Notes under the pieces: generated by a model | What the model was told of the DNA's origin: nothing | Seen by the model: only the letters and a program-made list of their open reading frames with translations | The model's database searches: none | Translations under genes and position numbers: made by a program | Assembly (NCBI GenBank): GCA_942491485.1 | Contig: CALOAX010000012.1 | Location: forward strand, 194,939 to 258,938 | From: Desulfoluna sp942491485 | Lineage (GTDB): Bacteria; Desulfobacterota; Desulfobacteria; Desulfobacterales; Desulfolunaceae | Reading direction: 5' to 3' | Length of the DNA: 64,000 nucleotides | In this document: positions 42,278-51,121 of the stretch, piece after piece | Numbering within the stretch: the first letter of the stretch is position 1 | Layout of the letters: every line of letters begins with the position of its first letter

Positions 42278-45196
42278 ATGAGACTGATGACGATGACCAG
42301 AAGAGCCTCATCTCCCCACACAAACAAAAAACAACTTCCCTTTGCGACGTGGCCTGTTGCCTTGGTTCTCTGCGGGCTGGCGCACTGGGCGCACACGGCC
42401 CTGGCCTCTAACGAAACCATTCCTTCCTACGCCATGGATATGGGCATGGGACTTCTCCTTGTTCACTGGTGGGGCTTCCGCGTTGTGCCCTGCTACCTTC
42501 TCTCTGCCTTCACACTAAACCTGGGACTTGGTTATGTTTATTCGCCGTGCGAATGGGCGTTCCTCGTCATGAATACGGCCGCGCTGTCTCTCTCCTTATG
42601 GTTTTTTCACCGCAAACCCTCCGGGAAGTGCTGGATGCCTGATCTCCAGCAGAGCATTCGCTTTATCAGTGCCGGAATCCTGCTTCCCTACGCCGTCACC
42701 CGACTGCCCGGTTTACCACTGATGAAATGGCTGTGTTCTGAAGCCCATGCCTCACGATTGTTCGAACTGATCCAAAACGACCTGTTTGCCGTTGGTGGCG
42801 CACTGTTTCTCATCACCTTTCCGGGGCTTCTCCTGTTAACCGGCCCCATGAAACAGGCGGGATGGACACGCCCCTTGGGTGAGATCTCCCAACCGGTCGT
42901 TCTAAAAAAACAATCAGGGGTTACAGGGCCCGGCTGGTATCTGCCCTTTGTCGCCTGTGTCGTCCTGATCCCCCTTGTTGTCCCCGTTACAACGGGCTGG
43001 TATGTGACCCTTTTGCTCCCTCTCTGGGCTGCTATCTCTCAGACACCGGTCGTTGTTGCCCTGACCATGACATGGAGCCTTCCCGCCAGCTTTATGGCGA
43101 CACGGCTGCTCCACGCCCGAGACACAGAGAGCCTTCATGATCCGATGGCCCTGACAGCGGCTTCCACCGGGTTGATGGTCGTGGGATTTGTCTCGTTTCT
43201 TCTGTCAGCCAGCCTCCAGGCACGCCAGAAAGACAAACAGGTAAAAAAACGTCTTAACTCCGAGCTGAAAGAGAGCCTGAAAACCTTGGTTCGCGCTTTT
43301 CTATCCTCCCCTGAAGCCACACTGGTTTCCCGCTTTTCCGATGGAAAAATTGTGGATGCCAACCCGGTCATTGAAGATGTCCTCGGCTATTCCCGTGATG
43401 AGATGGTGGGGATTAAAAGTGAGACCATGAACTTGTGGGTCCACCCGGATCAACGCAAGCACTGGGTGGAGTCCCTTAGCAGGAAGGGAGGGGTTCAGGC
43501 CTACGAGACGGAGCTCCGCCATAAATCGGGGGAGATTCTCCCCTGTATCATTTCAGCCAGACGATTTCCCTTGGATGGCGAAGAGTGCATCATCTCATCC
43601 CTCCGGCTAAACCACGAAAGCAAAGAGATGAAAAAAGAGCTGGAACGAAGCCGGACTCTTTACCGTGAAGCCCAGAAAATTGCCCACCTCGGCCACTGGG
43701 AGTTGGATATCCGAACAGGAGATCTCATCTGGTCCGATGAAATTTACGCCATCTTTGAAGTGGACCCAATCACTCACACCCCATCCTATGCCCTCTTTCT
43801 CAATCTGATCCACCCCGAGGACAGGGACATGGTTCGCAACGACTTCAACACCTCCGTCTCCCAGCACACCCCTTACGAAACCAACCATCGCTTGAGACTG
43901 CCCGACGGACGAATCAAGTACATCCATGAAAAAGGGCACACCGAATACAATCAATGCGGAAGCCCATTGCGAACCATTGGTACGGTACAGGACGTTACCT
44001 CCTACAAAGAGATGGAACTGGAAAAAGAAAAAACACTGTCCCAGCTTCGCCAGTCCCAGAAGCTGGAGTCCGTAGGGACACTTGCCAGCGGTATCGCGCA
44101 TGATTTTAACAATATCCTCTCGGCCATTCTCGGGTATACCGAAATATCCTTGGACCCACCCCCGGAAGACGCACAACTTGTTGAGAATCTTCAGCAAATC
44201 CGTGATGCCGGCAATCGAGCCAAAGATCTCGTGCGTCAGCTTCTCACCTTCTGCCGTAAAACCAAACAGACGAAAGAGCCCATCAGGGTGCAACCCATTA
44301 TCAGAGAGGCTGTCAAGTTTCTACGCGCCTCCCTTCCCGCAACCATTCGCATTGAGGAAAGCCTCACGTCAGATGCCACCATCATGGGAGACGCCACCCA
44401 GATACACCAGGTGATCATGAACCTCTGCACAAACGCTGCCCATGCCATGAAAAACGATGGAGGGGTTCTGAGCATTGCACTCCAGGAGGCCCCCGTTGAG
44501 ACAAACTACTCAAAACGATTCGTGGACATGCCTTCCGGCCGTTACCAGAAACTCATTGTGGAAGATACCGGCCACGGCATGAGTGCCGATACACGGGACC
44601 GAATCTTTGACCCCTTCTTCACCACAAAAAAAGAGGGGGAAGGCAGCGGACTTGGGCTTTCTGTCGTGCACGGCATCGTCAGTTCCCATGACGGACAAAT
44701 TCTTGTGTACAGCGAGCCCGGCATCGGCACCTCCTTCACCCTCTTTTTTCCCATCGTCGATAAAACGGAACCGGACGAGTCAGACGAGGCCCTCTCCTTT
44801 CCCGGGGGAACAGAACGCCTTCTCGTGGTGGACGATGAGCCAACCCTTGTAGAGCTCATGAGGCTGATGCTCTCTTCCATGGGGTATCAGGTCACAGCGA
44901 CCACCTGTCCTGTCAAAGCGTTGGGTCTGTTCCAGACGACCCCGGATAACTTTGATGCCCTCATCACCGACATGACCATGCCAAAAATGACCGGTCTCGA
45001 ATTAACAGAAAAAATTCGAACCCTTCGCACGGAACTCCCGGTCATCCTCTGTTCCGGACTCTCAGACAGCCTTAACCGGGAGTTGGCAGCTCGAAATATT
45101 CGCGTTACCCCCCTCATCAAACCCCTGGACCGGCGAACCATCGCAACCGCACTTCGTGAGTTGCTGGACGAGAAAACCAATAAACCGGCCCCATGA
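42278..45196 (+). CDS. Hybrid sensor histidine kinase with MASE1-like membrane domain, two PAS domains and receiver
   Basis: The product has about 972 residues. Residues about 20-320 carry eight or so membrane helices, resembling a MASE1 sensor. Two PAS domains follow (about 345-455 and 470-590; the second has LGHWELDIRTGDLIWSDE and a PAC-type GTVQDVTSYKE). HisKA has the phospho-acceptor in ASGIAHDFNNILSAILG. HATPase motifs are NAAHAM, EDTGHGM and GSGLGLSVVHG. The C-terminal receiver has its phospho-acceptor in DALITDMTMPKM. ATG at 42278 is provisional because no good ribosome-binding site is visible. No response-regulator gene is adjacent. The signal is unknown. Confidence 0.85.
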   Translation: MRLMTMTRRASSPHTNKKQLPFATWPVALVLCGLAHWAHTALASNETIPSYAMDMGMGLLLVHWWGFRVVPCYLLSAFTLNLGLGYVYSPCEWAFLVMNTAALSLSLWFFHRKPSGKCWMPDLQQSIRFISAGILLPYAVTRLPGLPLMKWLCSEAHASRLFELIQNDLFAVGGALFLITFPGLLLLTGPMKQAGWTRPLGEISQPVVLKKQSGVTGPGWYLPFVACVVLIPLVVPVTTGWYVTLLLPLWAAISQTPVVVALTMTWSLPASFMATRLLHARDTESLHDPMALTAASTGLMVVGFVSFLLSASLQARQKDKQVKKRLNSELKESLKTLVRAFLSSPEATLVSRFSDGKIVDANPVIEDVLGYSRDEMVGIKSETMNLWVHPDQRKHWVESLSRKGGVQAYETELRHKSGEILPCIISARRFPLDGEECIISSLRLNHESKEMKKELERSRTLYREAQKIAHLGHWELDIRTGDLIWSDEIYAIFEVDPITHTPSYALFLNLIHPEDRDMVRNDFNTSVSQHTPYETNHRLRLPDGRIKYIHEKGHTEYNQCGSPLRTIGTVQDVTSYKEMELEKEKTLSQLRQSQKLESVGTLASGIAHDFNNILSAILGYTEISLDPPPEDAQLVENLQQIRDAGNRAKDLVRQLLTFCRKTKQTKEPIRVQPIIREAVKFLRASLPATIRIEESLTSDATIMGDATQIHQVIMNLCTNAAHAMKNDGGVLSIALQEAPVETNYSKRFVDMPSGRYQKLIVEDTGHGMSADTRDRIFDPFFTTKKEGEGSGLGLSVVHGIVSSHDGQILVYSEPGIGTSFTLFFPIVDKTEPDESDEALSFPGGTERLLVVDDEPTLVELMRLMLSSMGYQVTATTCPVKALGLFQTTPDNFDALITDMTMPKMTGLELTEKIRTLRTELPVILCSGLSDSLNRELAARNIRVTPLIKPLDRRTIATALRELLDEKTNKPAP

Positions 45197-45459
45197 TCAA
45201 CAAAAGGGATGCCGCAGAAGCAATGACGTGCACCGGTGCTAACGCACTGAAATCCAACTCTTCGACCTCATCCGGAAAACCACGTCTCACCGATCCACCC
45301 ATGCGATTACCCTAAAATCCCATCTTCCACATTAGTATTGCCATTCCCGGTGAGTTTGTTTAATGTTTGCGCACATGGCGTCCGGTGCAGTGGTACCGCA
45401 AACGCGCTTTTATGCTGTTCGTATTTTACGTGTCAACCCTGCCATCTCCGGAGGCATGC

Positions 45460-46053
45460 ATGGAGATAACACAAAAACGCTACTTCAACCGGTCGCACTT
45501 CACCTTTGAGGATGATCGGCTGACCTACACCATGGGGCATGATGGAGGTTCCCGTTCCTTTGGTGTAAATTATGCCGATATTCCCATGGAACATACGACC
45601 CTGGAGGAACGCACTCCCTGGTTTCGCAATGCGGGAGTCGTATTGTTGATCGTCTGGTTGTGCCGCCTGCTTACGGGAATCATAGACCCTGCTTCGGCCC
45701 CGGTGCTTTCGCTTCACTGGCCCCTTGCAGCTGCCTGCTGCCTCCTCATATACCGCTTTGCGGTCACTCATTTTACCGTGTTGAAAACCGAGGCCGGAGA
45801 ACTTTACCTCATCTGTGACGATCGTCACGAAGAGGTGTTGAACGAGCTCATGACACGCCGTAAGAGCCAACTCCTCGCCTGGTACGGCGAAATCGACTAC
45901 GCCAACGACCCCGGTGAAGAGATCCGAAAATTCCACTGGCTCAAAATGCAGGGCGTTATCGGTGACGACGAGTTTGAGACGATCCGCACCCGCATCGAGG
46001 TGTTTCACAGCCCGCACGAGACCGATTTCATGGAAGGGCCAAGTATAAATTAA
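45460..46053 (+). CDS. Membrane protein of unknown function
   Basis: The product has 197 residues. The N-terminal part is polar (RYFNRSHFTFEDDRLTYTM), two membrane helices occupy about 58-80 and 88-106, and a cytoplasmic-type C-terminal half follows with HFTVLKTEAGELYLICDDRHEEVLNELMTRR and a short coiled stretch ending in a SHOCT-like KLKMQGVIGDDEF-type motif (residues 165-185: FHWLKMQGVIGDDEFETIR). ATG at 45460 has CCGGAGG five bases upstream. I do not recognise a family. It is followed by a heptamer tandem repeat and a strong terminator. Confidence 0.65.
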   Translation: MEITQKRYFNRSHFTFEDDRLTYTMGHDGGSRSFGVNYADIPMEHTTLEERTPWFRNAGVVLLIVWLCRLLTGIIDPASAPVLSLHWPLAAACCLLIYRFAVTHFTVLKTEAGELYLICDDRHEEVLNELMTRRKSQLLAWYGEIDYANDPGEEIRKFHWLKMQGVIGDDEFETIRTRIEVFHSPHETDFMEGPSIN

Positions 46054-46090
46054 GGCTAAAGGCTAAAGGCTAAAGGCTAAAGGCTAAAGG
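46054..46090. repeat. Tandem heptamer GGCTAAA, five copies
   Basis: Directly after the stop codon the unit GGCTAAA occurs five times in perfect tandem, ending with GG. It lies between a stop codon and a terminator, so it is transcribed but untranslated. Confidence 0.95.
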
Positions 46091-46143
46091 AAAATATTTG
46101 GGTTCCTGCTCAGGTCAAGGGAATCCGTCTGTTTTCATATAAT

Positions 46144-46179
46144 AAAGCGCCCCCACAATTAAATGTGGGGGCGCTTTTT
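46144..46179 (+). terminator. Rho-independent terminator after the 197-residue membrane protein
   Basis: A perfect stem, AAAGCGCCCCCACA with its complement, has a 6-7 base loop and a run of Ts at 46175-46179. Confidence 0.95.
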
Positions 46180-46502
46180 ATTTCATCAGGGAGAAAGAGT
46201 TGTAAAAAAACGTTCTTGGTTCTTGGTAAACGAGCCTGATGCGCTCCACCTGTTATGAAAAAACATAGACTGACAAGCAGATGCCTTATTGTGCCATACC
46301 CGCCACTGTTAATACCCTTGTTCTCAGGCAGATCGCTGTGAGCGAGAAAAGAGAGACCATGTGCCCTTCTGCGTGTTTTTCATGGTCCCACTACTCCCAC
46401 CAAAACAAAATCTGGGTACCCTCTTTTTACAGCCACATTTAATTGATCAATTTGCTGGCTTTGGCACAGCACGACCCCTGTACGGGATAATGCCGGAACC
46501 CT

Positions 46503-46635
46503 GTAGGATGGGCAAAGCGCGAAGCGTGCCCATTATTAGGTCGATTAACCTCTATTGATTATCTCCACCAAACATCAGCTGCCCGACATTTATCATCCCT
46601 CGTGATTGGCACGGCACTACCTTTGCCCATCCTAC
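46503..46635. repeat. 133-base unit with perfect 15-base inverted ends
   Basis: GTAGGATGGGCAAAG at 46503 and its exact complement at 46621-46635 enclose non-coding sequence. This GGGCAAAG-type repeat is familiar from many bacterial genomes, but no transposase is present. The surrounding 46.2-46.8 kb holds no gene. Confidence 0.7.
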
Positions 46636-46765
46636 GTCCCCGCTGTAATGCCACAGGTGTTTGGCAAATTGGTGCCTGCAATGGGCAGGCTTTGGTGCGG
46701 CACATACCACCACACCGAGGATACCGCAGGAGCCCATAGCTGTGAATGAGAGGTAATCAAGAAAC

Positions 46766-46799
46766 AAAAAGCACCCCTCCATCCATGAGGGGCGCTTTT
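46766..46799 (-). terminator. Terminator of the chemotaxis receptor gene
   Basis: On the minus strand AAAAGCGCCCCTC and GAGGGGTGCTTTTTG form a stem of about 12 bases with one G-T pair and a T-run. It lies about 75 bases after the receptor stop. Confidence 0.85.
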
Positions 46800-46875
46800 C
46801 TGTTTATCGCCGGGAAAGAGGCCTTGGCTCACAAGCCAACACCTTCCCCCTTATATCTATAACCTATAGACTTTC

Positions 46876-48600
46876 TTATACCTTGAAACGAGAGACCATG
46901 GACGTCAGGGACTCGGAAAGACGCGAGAGTTCCTCCGCGCTGGTGCTCACCATGGTGCTGCTTGCCGCAATTTCACCACCGGCGGCATTGACCGCACCGA
47001 TCTCCTGGGCGATATCTGCCGAGACCGTGGAGCTTTCCGCCACGTTACCGTTCACCTCATCAATGCCCTGGGCTGCCTGGGACACGTTGCTGGCAATCTC
47101 CCGTGTGGTGACCGCCTGTTCTTCAACGGAAGCTGCAATCGTAGAAACGATGTCATTCACCTCGACGATAACATCGGAGATGGCGCGGATTTCCGTCACG
47201 GTATCCTTGGTAGAGCCTTGAATACCCTCCACCTGGCGCTTGATTTCCTGGGTGGCATCGGAGGTTTGTGAGGCAAGGGCCTTGATTTCGTTTGCGACGA
47301 CCGCAAACCCCTTCCCTGCTTCCCCGGCACGGGCCGCCTCAATGGTGGCGTTCAAGGCCAGAAGGTTGGTCTGCTCGGAAATATCGGTGATCGCTTCTGT
47401 GACTTTGCTGATTTCATTGGCGGAGACCCCTAAAAGGTCTACTTTCTCGGTGGCCACCTTTGCTTTGGTCACCGCACCCTGTGTAATGCCGCTGGCTTTT
47501 TCTGAGTTTGCGGCAATCTCCTGAACCGTGGTGCTCATCTCTTCGGAGGCGGCTGCCACCATGCCCACGTTGGTTGCTGCCTGCTCACTGGCCGCAGCAA
47601 CAGAGGTCATGCTTACGCTCATCTCTTCAGCGGCCGCAGCCACGCTGTCAGACTTGGATGACGCCTGTTCTGCCCCTTGAGAAAGCTGGGTCGCTACGGC
47701 AGAGAGCTCCGTGGAGGCGCTGTTGAGACCCATGGCGTTTTCAGCCACATCGCGAACGATGGTCTGGAGATTTTCAATGAAGACGTTAATCCATCGGGCC
47801 AGCTCTCCGGTTTCGTCCTCATTGGTTATCGCAAGGCGTGTGGTGAGGTCCCCTTCGCCTTCTGCAATATCCTTGAGACCGTTGATGGCCTGTCGCAGAG
47901 AGCCGGTGATGGCAAAGGCCATGATCAGGGTGATGGGAAGAATGATGAGCAGAAAGAAGGCTCCGGCAACTCCTGCAACCAGGGTCACGCCCCTGGAGAC
48001 TTTGCCTGAGATCACCTCTTCGATGTGGGCCTTCTGCGCCTCGATGTTGTCAATATATACACCGGTTCCCACCCACATGGTGGTGCCAGGTATCCCTTCG
48101 GCATAAGCCAACTTGGGCTGGACCCCTTTCCCCGGCTTATCGTAACTGTAGTGGACAAAGCCCCCACCGGAGCCGGCCGCCTCTATAAGCTCTTTGATAT
48201 AATACACGCCGTTGGGATCTTTTGAGTTCCCCCTGTCTTGCCCGGCCATGGATAGTTTGGATGCGTTGCACACAACCTTGGAACCGTCATAGACGAAAAA
48301 ATATCCGGACTTGTCCTCTTCATAACGGAGAGTGGCTATCAACCCCTCGATAGTGGTCCGAACCTCATCCGGATCGGTTATGCCTTTCAATGACTTTTCC
48401 AGAAGAACCGCCATGGCGTGGGATGCCACCTTGAGTTTCTCCTTCTGCCCTTCGAGCATCACCTCTTCGGCTTCTTCAATGCCCGTATCTGTTGCCATTC
48501 CTCCGATATTGAATGAACCGAACAACATCCCCATAAACAGAAGAAAGATCATACCAATGATGATAAAGATCCTTGCTTTGATTGAAACCTTCTTAAACAT
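46876..48600 (-). CDS. Methyl-accepting chemotaxis protein with single Cache domain
   Basis: The product has 574 residues. Membrane helix 1 is about 8-30; the periplasmic part (about 45-190) resembles a single Cache-2 domain (LIATLRYEEDKSGYFFVYDG, GFVHYSYDKPGKG, KLAYAEGIPGTTMWVGTGVYID). Helix 2 (about 197-222) is followed by HAMP and a long signalling coiled coil, with the hairpin tip EQTNLLALNATIEAARAGEAGKGF. ATG at 48600 has AAGGAG five bases upstream. It lacks a C-terminal pentapeptide for CheR binding. Cache-2 receptors often bind small organic acids, but the ligand is unknown. No chemotaxis genes adjoin it. Confidence 0.9.
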   Translation of the reverse strand: MFKKVSIKARIFIIIGMIFLLFMGMLFGSFNIGGMATDTGIEEAEEVMLEGQKEKLKVASHAMAVLLEKSLKGITDPDEVRTTIEGLIATLRYEEDKSGYFFVYDGSKVVCNASKLSMAGQDRGNSKDPNGVYYIKELIEAAGSGGGFVHYSYDKPGKGVQPKLAYAEGIPGTTMWVGTGVYIDNIEAQKAHIEEVISGKVSRGVTLVAGVAGAFFLLIILPITLIMAFAITGSLRQAINGLKDIAEGEGDLTTRLAITNEDETGELARWINVFIENLQTIVRDVAENAMGLNSASTELSAVATQLSQGAEQASSKSDSVAAAAEEMSVSMTSVAAASEQAATNVGMVAAASEEMSTTVQEIAANSEKASGITQGAVTKAKVATEKVDLLGVSANEISKVTEAITDISEQTNLLALNATIEAARAGEAGKGFAVVANEIKALASQTSDATQEIKRQVEGIQGSTKDTVTEIRAISDVIVEVNDIVSTIAASVEEQAVTTREIASNVSQAAQGIDEVNGNVAESSTVSADIAQEIGAVNAAGGEIAASSTMVSTSAEELSRLSESLTSMVSRFKV

Positions 48601-49297
48601 TGCCACTCCTTGTTGCTTTTGGTGTTACATCCTGTTCACAGCAACATGATGCTGCCGACCAAATCTGTCAGGTTCCTGAATAAACCTGATGCGGGGCCTT
48701 CAAAGCAATTCCCCCCTTGAATATCTCCGCATAATTCTCTTCACTTTTCTCGCTTTTCGGTAATTCGCCCCCCATTTCGAGCCACCTTATATATAAGGCA
48801 CCGGCCACAAGGTGCACCAACACAAGACCTGTCATCCAGGGTTACATGAGACATAAAATATCAGTTTCAGAAAATGAGGTTTTGTACGTTACGTATCGCC
48901 AAATAAAACGCTTAATTTAGCTGAATTTAAGATTTTTTTTGACACACCGTGATTTACCAATAAAAAACAATTGGTTACCCGCCCAACAACTTGAGACACA
49001 CACTACTGATACAGCAGCCCGAATAATGTCAGACAGTTCATCTTCAGATCCGTCACGAGCCTGTCCTTTTTTGATATGAGGGGTTTCTGTTTGTTTATCT
49101 CATTCATCTATACTACGAGCGGTAAAATTCGCACACACGCCATACCGACGATATGATTCTGATTCAGAATTTACAGAGCGAATATAAACAAAAGCCTTAT
49201 CCTCATATTATAAGGCCATTCTGATAATAACCCTGCCAACAGTGGCTCCTGATTTAATTCCCCGATAATCCTGCCATTCAATATTTAGTATATCTAT

Positions 49298-49326
49298 TTG
49301 ACACATCAGGATGGTCTATATATGAA
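49298..49326 (+). promoter_or_regulatory. Candidate sigma-70-type promoter ahead of the Hdr-Flx cluster
   Basis: TTGACA, 17 bases, TATGAA, about 500 bases before the first gene. The gap of 1.2 kb between the divergent chemotaxis receptor and the hdrD-like gene is otherwise gene-free, AT-rich on its left half, and holds no recognised repeat. Such promoter matches arise by chance often, so confidence is low. Confidence 0.3.
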
Positions 49327-49829
49327 TAATTCGATACTGACCGGCGGCGCTCTGCGCTCTGGAGTCAAGGGATTCCACGCTGATTCAAACCACCGCCCGC
49401 TTCAAACGAAACTGGAGACTTCATGTTTTTTCCTTCCGGATACAACTGACGGAGCACACTGATTCGCCCGTGATCGGCGAATTACCGTAGCTCAAAACCA
49501 CGCTTTACGCAGCCTTGCTGCATGATCAATGCGTACGTCAGGTGATATCTGGAAATGCCACCTTCCTTTTTTTCGAAGGACCATTTCCTCTTCACCTCTA
49601 CAAGCGCCCATGCGCCACCGGGCGTTGCAATCATCGGACACAATTCCCCGCATCTTTCGGGGAATAAACATCTCGAACGCCCGAGGCATACCTGCGCCTC
49701 GCAACAGATCAACTGGTTCCGCATATCCCTTCTCTCTCTTACAGGGGTCACCGGAAACTTCGGTTGTGGCAGGAGCACCTTGGTTCGGGCGTCGGAAATA
49801 GACGCTGTTTGAAGAGGAGACTATGTAAT

Positions 49830-51110
49830 ATGGCTGAAGCACTTGAAGTGACCGGAAACACCTCTCGTATCCGGGACAAGGCACTGGCGATGATTCCAGA
49901 CGGAAACTTAAGCGCCTGCCTCACCTGCGGTACCTGTGCAAGCGGATGCCCCGCCACGGGTCAGGTGGATATGGACCCCCGGAAATTCCTGCGCATGGCG
50001 GTTCTCGGCATGGATGACCAGTTGGAGCGGCATCCCTGGGTCTGGGTCTGCACCATGTGCAAACGATGCTATGACGTTTGCCCCATGAGCATCAACATCC
50101 CCCAACTGATCTACGACCTGCGGGCCGAATGGCCCCGCGAGGAACGCCCCAAAGGGATCCTCGGCTCATGCGACCATCACCTCAAATCCTGCGGAGGTGC
50201 CATGGGGGTGCCCTTGGAGGATTTTCAGTTCACCATCGAAGACCTTGCCGAAGAGTGCCGCGAACAACCCGGTTTCGAAGATCTCAAGGCGGACCTCGAT
50301 CGTGAAGGGACTTTTTTCGCACTGAACCAGAACTCCCGCGAGCCCGTCACCGAGCCGGATGAGCTGCTCCCCTTGTGGAAGATCCTTCACACCGTGGGTG
50401 CTGACTGGACCTACTACTCCCAGATGTGGGGCGGGGAGAATTACTGCATGTTCCTTGCCGACGACGAATCCTGGGAAAAGATCATCCGCACCCAGGTGGA
50501 ACACATCGACAAACTCGGCTGCAAGGTCTTCATCAACACGGAGTGTGGTCACTCCTTCTTTGCTGTCTGGCAGGGCATCCGCCGCTTCAACATCCCCCAC
50601 AACTTCGAGTTCCGAAGCATCATCGAGTATTACGCCCAGTGGATCCGCGAAGGAAAGCTCCCCGTAAACTCCGACTGGAACACCCAAGGCATCAAATTCA
50701 CCGTCCAGGACCCCTGCAATATCATACGAAAATCCTTGGGCGACAAGATGGCTGATGACCTGCGCTTCGTGGTGAAACAGGTGGTGGGTGAAGAGAACTT
50801 CATCGACATGACCCCCAACCGCTCCATGAACTTTTGCTGCGGTGGCGGCGGCGGCGCCCTTCAGGCGGGATACACCGAAGAGAGACAAGAGTACGGCAAG
50901 GTAAAATTTGACCAGATCATGGCCACAGGGGCCGACTACGTCATCACCCCCTGTCACAACTGCCACGCCCAGGTAGAGGATATCGGCCACCACTTTAACG
51001 CCGGATATCACACCGTGCATCTCTGGACCCTCATCTGCCTCTCACTGGGCATTCTGGGCGAAAACGAACGCACCTACCTGGGACCGGACCTGGCCGAATA
51101 CGGGCTGTAA
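49830..51110 (+). CDS. HdrD/DsrK-like Fe-S protein (HdrC-HdrB type fusion)
   Basis: The product has 426 residues. The N-terminal HdrC-like part has two ferredoxin motifs: CLTCGTCASGCP (about 29-40) and CTMCKRCYDVCP (about 74-85). The C-terminal HdrB-like part keeps one full CCG domain (NFCCGGGGGALQAGY, then VITPCHNCHAQ), the site of the noncubane clusters in heterodisulfide reductases; the first CCG domain is degenerate. It likely handles a disulfide/thiol couple or passes electrons to HdrA. ATG at 49830 has AGGAG ten bases upstream. The double-length hdrA follows after 11 bases. Confidence 0.82.
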   Translation: MAEALEVTGNTSRIRDKALAMIPDGNLSACLTCGTCASGCPATGQVDMDPRKFLRMAVLGMDDQLERHPWVWVCTMCKRCYDVCPMSINIPQLIYDLRAEWPREERPKGILGSCDHHLKSCGGAMGVPLEDFQFTIEDLAEECREQPGFEDLKADLDREGTFFALNQNSREPVTEPDELLPLWKILHTVGADWTYYSQMWGGENYCMFLADDESWEKIIRTQVEHIDKLGCKVFINTECGHSFFAVWQGIRRFNIPHNFEFRSIIEYYAQWIREGKLPVNSDWNTQGIKFTVQDPCNIIRKSLGDKMADDLRFVVKQVVGEENFIDMTPNRSMNFCCGGGGGALQAGYTEERQEYGKVKFDQIMATGADYVITPCHNCHAQVEDIGHHFNAGYHTVHLWTLICLSLGILGENERTYLGPDLAEYGL

Positions 51111-51121
51111 GGAGATTGGAA

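Noticed and set aside
46054..46090. CRISPR-like array
   Set aside because: The units are 7 bases with no spacers; it is a simple tandem repeat.
50166..51020. Minus-strand frame of 284 codons opposite the hdrD-like gene
   Set aside because: Antisense to a well-supported Fe-S protein; no motif of its own.
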